The notes beneath the pieces are model-generated. The model saw only the letters and a program-made list of their open reading frames with translations. It ran no database searches and was not told where the DNA came from. From JBBQAA01 sp038254195 (GTDB lineage Bacteria > Actinomycetota > Thermoleophilia > Solirubrobacterales > Solirubrobacteraceae): 8,913 nt of DNA. Position numbers and translations under genes: made by a program. Positions within the stretch are counted from its first letter, which is position 1, and the number at the start of each line of letters is the position of its first letter. This document shows, piece after piece, positions 6,406 through 8,913 of this stretch. Where the stretch lies: the NCBI GenBank assembly GCA_038254195.1, contig JBBSGJ010000097.1:1-8913 (forward strand). Reading direction: 5' to 3'.

Positions 6406-6746
6406 GCCCCGGGCGCCAGGAGCTGCTCGAGGAGCTTCGTCCGGCCGAATTCTCGGTCGCCTACCGCATGCTCGGCAGCGTCGCCGAGGCCGAGGACGTG
6501 GTGCAGGAGTCACTGCTGCGCGTCGATCACGCCCTGACGGGGGGCGAGCGGATCGGATCGGATCGCGCGTACATCGTCACGATCGCGACCCGCCTCGCGA
6601 TCGACGAGCTGCGCTCCGCCCGGGTCCGACGCGCGCGCTACGTGGGGGAGTGGACGGCTGGTCTACGGTCCCCTGGCGCCCGGCTCCGCCTCGCGCCGGG
6701 CGCGGGTCGCGAGCGAACACGTCCGCGGCTCCCCGCGCCGCCATAG
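6402..6746 (+). pseudogene. Truncated ECF RNA polymerase sigma factor (SigJ/ECF41-like)
   Basis: ATG 6402 opens a frame whose first 84 residues are a good ECF sigma region 2: FSVAYRMLGSVAEAEDVVQE, then SLLRVDHAL, RAYIVTIATRLAIDELRSAR and VRRARYVGEW. After Trp84 (6651-6653) the frame runs into about 30 unrelated Arg/Pro-rich residues and stops at 6746. Region 4 (the -35-binding helix-turn-helix) and any C-terminal SnoaL-like domain are missing, and they were not found in another frame downstream, so a deletion is likelier than a simple frameshift. The wording of region 2 and the coupled SDR gene just upstream match ECF41-type sigma factors, which are known to sit beside epimerases, oxidoreductases or carboxymuconolactone decarboxylases. 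Without region 4 it should not direct transcription. It is almost certainly inactive. Confidence 0.75.
6676..6703. repeat. Strong 9-bp inverted repeat in the scar region
   Basis: GCGCCCGGC (6676-6684) and GCCGGGCGC (6695-6703) are perfect inverted copies around a 10-nt loop. No T-run follows on either strand. It could be a leftover terminator or a structure that favoured the deletion which removed the end of the sigma factor gene. Confidence 0.4.
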
Positions 6747-6807
6747 CGGAATGGTCGAGGACCTTCCGTGGGCGCGCGTGCTTGCGCGGCCGTTCGTCGG
6801 ACAAGCC

Positions 6808-6838
6808 TCGACTGGCTTCGGACTACTTGGGGTAGCGT
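6808..6838 (+). promoter_or_regulatory. Putative leaderless promoter of the small membrane protein
   Basis: TAGCGT (6833-6838) fits TANNNT, and its last T lies 7 nt before GTG 6845, the spacing at which transcription would start on the start codon. TCGACT (6808-6813) is a weak -35 with a long 19-bp spacer. No Shine-Dalgarno precedes the gene, which agrees with leaderless expression. Confidence 0.4.
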
Positions 6839-6844
6839 CACGGT

Positions 6845-7111
6845 GTGCCACTGTTGCGATGGATCGCTACCCGCTTAGTCATGCGACGTCTGTCGGGAAG
6901 AGGTCGTCGGGACCGTCGCCGGTATGGCTCCTCATCCCCTCGCGCCCGGGGCCGCGGCGGGCTGTTCGGCCCATTTCCGTACTACACGTCACGCTCCCGC
7001 CGTGGCTCGTCGGTCACCGTGGGAGGGTGCTGTCTACCGCTGACGCTGGGCGTGCTGTCGGTTCCGGTGGCTGCCGGCGGCGTCGCTCTGAGACGTCGGA
7101 CGCTGCGCTAG
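6845..7111 (+). CDS. Small basic membrane protein, unknown function
   Basis: GTG 6845 to TAG 7111 encodes 88 residues. The N-terminus is short and hydrophobic (PLLRWIATRLVMRR). A strongly basic Arg/Gly/Ser stretch follows (about residues 15-42), then GLFGPFPYYTSRSRRGSSVT, and last one hydrophobic helix of about 22 residues starting VGGCCLPLTLGVLSVPVAAG and ending in an RRR tail. The layout suggests a single-pass membrane protein with a positively charged cytoplasmic segment. The double-Cys GCCLP motif at the helix start resembles small uncharacterised actinobacterial proteins, but no family name can be given. The frame has sensible composition and a terminator-like hairpin 55 bp downstream, so it looks intact even though broken genes lie on both sides. 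The overlapping 123-codon frame beginning 6751 is judged a shadow. Confidence 0.6.
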   Translation: MPLLRWIATRLVMRRLSGRGRRDRRRYGSSSPRARGRGGLFGPFPYYTSRSRRGSSVTVGGCCLPLTLGVLSVPVAAGGVALRRRTLR

Positions 7112-7165
7112 TGCTTGGGTAATGGCGGATCCGCTGCGGCACCCATTCGCGAGGGCGAAGTGATT

Positions 7166-7207
7166 GGGGCTGCGGGACTGCTTGGGATGCCGCCGCCCCT
7201 TTCATTT
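7166..7207 (+). terminator. Probable rho-independent terminator
   Basis: GGGGC (7166-7170) pairs with GCCCC (7195-7199), and GCGG (7172-7175) pairs with CCGC (7190-7193), with one T-C mismatch between them. The loop is 14 nt and the stem is followed at once by TTTCATTT (7200-7207). It is the only hairpin in the window with a T-rich tail and would end the transcript of the small membrane protein. Confidence 0.5.
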
Positions 7208-7300
7208 AGCGTGGGACACGGTGCGTGAGGCGTCGTGGTTGTGACGCGTTGGTGTTCCCCGCGAAGTGGTGCCGGGTAGGAAGCTCGAGTCACCGACAAG

Positions 7301-7306
7301 AGGAGG
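7301..7306 (+). promoter_or_regulatory. Perfect Shine-Dalgarno with no start codon after it
   Basis: AGGAGG is followed by a 5-nt spacer, GAAAC, and then ACG at 7312, exactly where ATG would be expected. The reading frame starting at ACG is the coding frame of the downstream Gly/Pro-rich gene. This indicates either an ATG-to-ACG change, loss of an ATG codon just before ACG, or rare ACG initiation. Confidence 0.6.
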
Positions 7307-7311
7307 GAAAC

Positions 7312-7782
7312 ACGGAGGGTTCACTGGGCCCGTACGGGCCCAGTGGCGGTCAGCCCCGCCCGCCCGGCCCGGGCGGCGAGGTTCCGCCCGCAGGTCCGGC
7401 GGCTCGTATCCGCCCGGAGTCGCTCCGGGACAGCCGCCCCCGCCGGGCTATGGCCAGGGTTGTGCGCAGCAGCCGACGCAGCCGCAGGGTCCCGGGTTCG
7501 GTGACCGAGCGGCCGAGGCCGCGCAGACGTTCCGGCGCCATGTCCGCACGCCGGAGACCAAGCCGTTCTTCCAGACCAGCGAGTTCGCCGTCTGGGCCCT
7601 CACCGTCATCGGACTACTGATCGCCGGTGCAGCAGTCACGGCTGGCCCGACGGGAGACGTCCTGCGCGCGAACACCGTGTGGACGCTCATCACGGTCATC
7701 TCCTTCGCCTACATCATCTCGCGGGGAATCTCGAAGGCGGGCACCAAGTCGCGACCGCGACGGCGGACCGGGGGGCTACTGA
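7312..7782 (+). pseudogene. Gly/Pro-rich two-helix membrane protein, start lost and twice frameshifted
   Basis: One protein can be followed through three frame segments. Segment 1, from ACG 7312, reads TEGSLGPYGPSGGQPRPPGP, then GGEVPPAGP. At about 7406 one base appears missing (GGTCCGGCGG for GGTCCGGGCGG). Segment 2 then continues as GGSYPPGVAPGQPPPPGYGQ, then PTQPQGPGFGDRAAEAAQTF, RRHVRTPETKPFFQTSEFAV, and two hydrophobic helices (WALTVIGLLIAGAAVT and VWTLITVISFAYIISRGI). After GTK at about 7749 one extra base (or two lost) shifts back to the first frame, giving RDRDGGPGGY and TGA 7780-7782, a natural-looking end. Without that shift the frame runs on through a tRNA gene to 8141. Function is unknown. 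The layout, a disordered Gly/Pro/Gln N-terminus with a C-terminal membrane hairpin, is seen in uncharacterised actinobacterial proteins. The two shifts compensate, so sequencing error is a real alternative. Confidence 0.65.
7322..7345. repeat. Perfect 24-bp palindrome
   Basis: Each half-site reads CACTGGGCCCGT outward to inward, the two meeting at the central TA with no spacer. It lies 8 bp after the missing start codon and also encodes LGPYGPS of the broken gene, so it may be a by-product of Gly/Pro codons. A dimeric regulator site or an mRNA hairpin over the start region is possible. Confidence 0.45.
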
Positions 7783-7949
7783 GGAGGGGCGGGGGCCGCG
7801 GGGTGAGCGACGCTCCGAGCGCCGTCACGCTACGCGGCCCCACCCCGTTCGACTATCCCCCGCGGGAGGGAGTCGGGAGCTCCTTGAGGTTGATCAGCGT
7901 CTCGATGGCCGCCCGCTCAACGGTGACCAGGGAAAGCGTCCTCCTAGAG
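7783..7949. other. Intergenic region downstream of the broken gene and of tRNA-Ser(TGA)
   Basis: No firm gene. It contains a 9-bp inverted repeat, GGGGCCGCG (7792-7800) with CGCGGCCCC (7833-7841), spanning 32 nt, and a second overlapping pair, CGGGGTG (7799-7805) with CACCCCG (7841-7847), that could not fully form together with the first. On the minus strand just past the tRNA there is AGGAGG (7945-7940), then a 25-codon frame from CTG 7930 to TAG 7853 reading LVTVERAAIETLINLKELPT, then PSRGG. That looks protein-like but is too short and lacks a normal start, so it may be a gene remnant. Confidence 0.35.
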
Positions 7950-8037
7950 CGGAGGGGGCGGGATTCGAACCCGCGGTCCGGGATTGCCGGACTCCGGTTT
8001 TCAAGACCGGTGCATTCGACCGCTCTGCCACCCCTCC
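7950..8037 (-). tRNA. tRNA-Ser, anticodon TGA
   Basis: An 88-nt tRNA on the minus strand. Acceptor GGAGGGG (8037-8031) pairs with CCCCTCC (7957-7951), and the discriminator is G at 7950. The anticodon loop CTTGAAA sits between CCGGT and ACCGG; anticodon TGA (complement of 8001-8003) reads UCA and related serine codons. The long variable arm with a GTCCGG / CCGGAC stem marks a class II tRNA, and the G discriminator is the serine identity base. The T-arm is GCGGG-TTCGAAT-CCCGC. CCA is not encoded. Confidence 0.96.
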
Positions 8038-8102
8038 GGAACGATCACGCTCCCGCTCGATCACGAGCGAGCACGCTACGCCTACAATCTCCCGACCGCT
8101 CA
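8038..8102. promoter_or_regulatory. 65-bp divergent promoter region between two tRNA-Ser genes
   Basis: TACAAT at 8083-8088 is a strong -10 for tRNA-Ser(GCT), placing the RNA start near 8095, 8 nt before the mature tRNA; the -35 is weak. For the minus-strand tRNA no equally clear box is seen. CGATCACG occurs twice (8042-8049 and 8058-8065), 16 bp apart. A perfect CGCTCG (8054-8059) / CGAGCG (8064-8069) hairpin with loop ATCA overlaps the second copy. Confidence 0.5.
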
Positions 8103-8191
8103 GGAGAGGTGGCCGAGTGGCTGAAGGCACTCGCCTGCTAAGCGAGTATGGGGTTCATCCCCCATCGCGGGTTCGAATCCCGCCCTCTCCG
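8103..8191 (+). tRNA. tRNA-Ser, anticodon GCT
   Basis: An 89-nt class II tRNA. Acceptor GGAGAGG (8103-8109) pairs with CCTCTCC (8184-8190), discriminator G 8191. The anticodon stem is CTCGC (8130-8134) with GCGAG (8142-8146); the loop CTGCTAA carries GCT at 8137-8139, which reads AGC and AGU. The variable arm is long, with a TGGGG / CCCCA stem. The T-arm is GCGGG-TTCGAAT-CCCGC, identical to the neighbouring tRNA-Ser(TGA). CCA is not encoded. The tRNA ends 9 bp from the stop of the convergent DUF2795-type gene. Confidence 0.97.
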
Positions 8192-8200
8192 TCCCCTGGG

Positions 8201-8395
8201 CTATGCCGCCATCCACAACGCGTTGTGGACCTCGTTGGGCCCGGTGAACCTCGGCTTGTCCATGGCACGCAAGGTCTCGATCAGGTCGTCGGGAGCGCCG
8301 TTGCGCTCGACCGCCCTGATGAGGTCCTCCTTGTTCACCGGGAAGGTGATTCCGTGCACGTACTTCCGGGTTGCGTCGAGGGGCGTCTCGTCCAC
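8201..8395 (-). CDS. DUF2795-type small protein
   Basis: GTG 8395 to TAG 8201 encodes 64 residues. GGAGG (8405-8401) with a 5-nt spacer is a strong Shine-Dalgarno and fixes the start. The sequence KYVHGITFPVNKEDLIRAVE, then RNGAPDDLIETLRAMDKPRF and TGPNEVHNAL, matches the DUF2795 pattern as I recall it: a FPxxKxELxxxAxxxGA helix, a DDxVxxxLxxL helix, an F/Y after the proline turn, and a final helix. These are small, mostly helical cytoplasmic proteins common in Actinobacteria; their function is not established. It is convergent with tRNA-Ser(GCT) and divergent from the coiled-coil gene. Confidence 0.82.
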   Translation of the reverse strand: MDETPLDATRKYVHGITFPVNKEDLIRAVERNGAPDDLIETLRAMDKPRFTGPNEVHNALWMAA

Positions 8396-8452
8396 GGGTA
8401 CCTCCGTTCTGGGTGCGGGGCCCCAAATTTACCCGAGTCAGAGGACGCGCAA
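8396..8452 (-). promoter_or_regulatory. Promoter and RBS of the DUF2795-type gene
   Basis: On the minus strand TTGCGC (8452-8447) and TAAATT (8431-8426) could be -35 and -10, though the 15-bp spacer is short. The AAATTT is the only AT-rich patch in this intergenic region. Transcription would begin near 8419, leaving a leader of about 24 nt that contains GGAGG. The 8-bp palindrome GGGGCCCC (8417-8424) lies at the predicted start. Confidence 0.35.
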
Positions 8453-8504
8453 CCCGATCGCCGCTCCCCGCCGCGACCGAAAACGCGCCGTCATCCCACT
8501 CTGA

Positions 8505-8533
8505 TCGACGAAGCCACGACCGTCCTGTACGGT
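8505..8533 (+). promoter_or_regulatory. Putative leaderless promoter of the coiled-coil gene
   Basis: TCGACG (8505-8510), a 17-bp spacer, and TACGGT (8528-8533) form a weak -35/-10 pair. The last T of the TANNNT box is 7 nt before ATG 8540, so transcription would start at the A of ATG. No Shine-Dalgarno exists upstream of this start. A short inverted repeat, ACCGT / ACGGT, overlaps the -10. Confidence 0.42.
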
Positions 8534-8539
8534 TCGCAG

Positions 8540-8913
8540 ATGGCCGACGAGAGCGACCACACAGACGAGCCAGCACAGAATCAGGGCGGCGGCATGCTGA
8601 CGAGCCTGCTCGCGCCGCTGCGCCTACCCGAGCGCGTGCTCGAGGCGCTCGAGGCGCTGGTCGAGTCCACCCGCAAGCTGGGCCCGATCAACTCGGAGCT
8701 CACGAGCGTCCGCAAGCAGACCGAGCCGCTGAACGACCTGTTGCCCGCGCTGGATCGCCTCGACGACGATCTCGCGGGCCGGCTCGACGCCGTCCTTGGC
8801 GTGGTGACCGCCCTGGAGAGCGAGGACTCGCACCTCGCTCGGGCGGTGGGAGGCCTCGACGGGAGCCTGGGGCGTCGCCTCGACGCCGTCCAGGATGTGG
8901 TCAAGGCCCTGGA
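8540..8913 (+). CDS. Coiled-coil repeat protein, 3' end outside window
   Basis: ATG 8540 opens a frame of 124 codons that reaches the window edge without a stop. After an acidic, polar N-terminus (MADESDHTDEPAQNQGGG) come leucine-rich, heptad-like helices: LPERVLEALEALVESTRKLG, then LTSVRKQTEPLNDLLPALDR and onward. There is an internal repeat with a 32-residue period: GRLDAVLGVVTALES at residue 80 returns as RRLDAVQDVVKAL at 112. No signal peptide or membrane segment is seen. Such helical repeats suggest an extended coiled coil or bundle, perhaps a scaffold, but no family is recognised and the missing C-terminus may hold the defining domain. The minus-strand frames over the same bases are shadows. 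Confidence 0.72.
   Translation, partial: MADESDHTDEPAQNQGGGMLTSLLAPLRLPERVLEALEALVESTRKLGPINSELTSVRKQTEPLNDLLPALDRLDDDLAGRLDAVLGVVTALESEDSHLARAVGGLDGSLGRRLDAVQDVVKAL

Larger units (their letters stand above)
6654..6844. other. Gene-free scar after the sigma factor break
   Basis: From the point where sigma similarity ends to the next start (6845), no frame on either strand looks like a known protein. The open frames present are Arg/Pro/Ser-rich, as out-of-frame GC-rich DNA usually is. It contains the 28-bp hairpin listed separately and, at its right end, the putative promoter of the small membrane protein. The deletion junction is probably at or just after 6654. Confidence 0.4.
7112..7311. 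other. Intergenic region: terminator, then leader of the broken Gly/Pro-rich gene
   Basis: About 200 bp without a supported gene. It holds a 10-bp palindrome GCGGATCCGC at 7125-7134, the terminator-like hairpin at 7166-7207, and at its right end a perfect Shine-Dalgarno. No convincing -35/-10 pair for the following gene was found. Confidence 0.4.

Noticed and set aside
6751..7122. 123-codon plus-strand frame
   Set aside because: It overlaps the better-supported 88-residue membrane protein in another frame and shows no domain or helix pattern.
7783..8141. Extension of the Gly/Pro-rich protein through to 8141
   Set aside because: It runs through a tRNA gene on the opposite strand and into the second tRNA; the natural end at 7782 is reached in another frame.
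7959..8185. 20-bp inverted repeat, possible mobile-element ends or att sites
   Set aside because: It is the shared T-arm of the two tRNA-Ser genes. No integrase, transposase or tRNA fragment was found in the window.
1..8913. CRISPR array, insertion sequence, toxin-antitoxin or phage-defence system
   Set aside because: No regularly spaced repeats, transposase, recombinase, nuclease or toxin-like gene was recognised on either strand.

Overview
The window is very GC-rich, compact, and reads as chromosome of a deep-branching actinobacterium. The best guess is class Thermoleophilia (Solirubrobacterales or Gaiellales type). This rests on codon use, GTG starts, TANNNT-type -10 boxes with apparently leaderless genes, and the look of the cytochrome c, DUF2795 and small membrane proteins. 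No database could be searched, so all family names come from motifs recognised by eye.

Left part (1-2200). A flavin reductase-domain gene runs off the left edge on the minus strand. It is divergent, across only 25 bp, from a lipoprotein cytochrome c. The cytochrome is followed after 19 bp by serS, a complete seryl-tRNA synthetase.

Centre (2201-5749). A three-gene operon encodes an alkyl-DHAP-synthase-like FAD enzyme, a PlsC-type acyltransferase and an extended short-chain dehydrogenase/reductase. The first two genes overlap by 4 bp and the next two are 2 bp apart. A bulged GC hairpin after the last stop is a likely terminator. Together the three activities could supply the core of a glycerol ether-lipid route: acylation, acyl-to-alkyl exchange, and ketone reduction. 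This is the most interesting biology in the window, but it is an inference.

Right-centre (5750-7949). This is a decayed stretch. It holds a 59-codon small ORF, the C-terminal remnant of a second SDR with a one-base frameshift, and an ECF sigma factor cut off after region 2 but still joined to the SDR by an ATGA overlap. The SDR plus ECF pair resembles the known ECF41-type arrangement. Next come an intact-looking small membrane protein (6845-7111), apparently leaderless, with a terminator, and a Gly/Pro-rich two-helix membrane protein gene. That last gene has a perfect Shine-Dalgarno followed by ACG instead of a start codon, and two compensating frameshifts. Either this is a pseudogene cluster or, in part, a patch of poor sequence.

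Right edge (7950-8913). Two divergent tRNA-Ser genes (anticodons TGA and GCT) lie 65 bp apart, about 6 kb from serS. They are followed by a DUF2795-type small protein on the minus strand. Divergent from that is a partial coiled-coil protein with a 32-residue repeat that runs off the window and appears leaderless.
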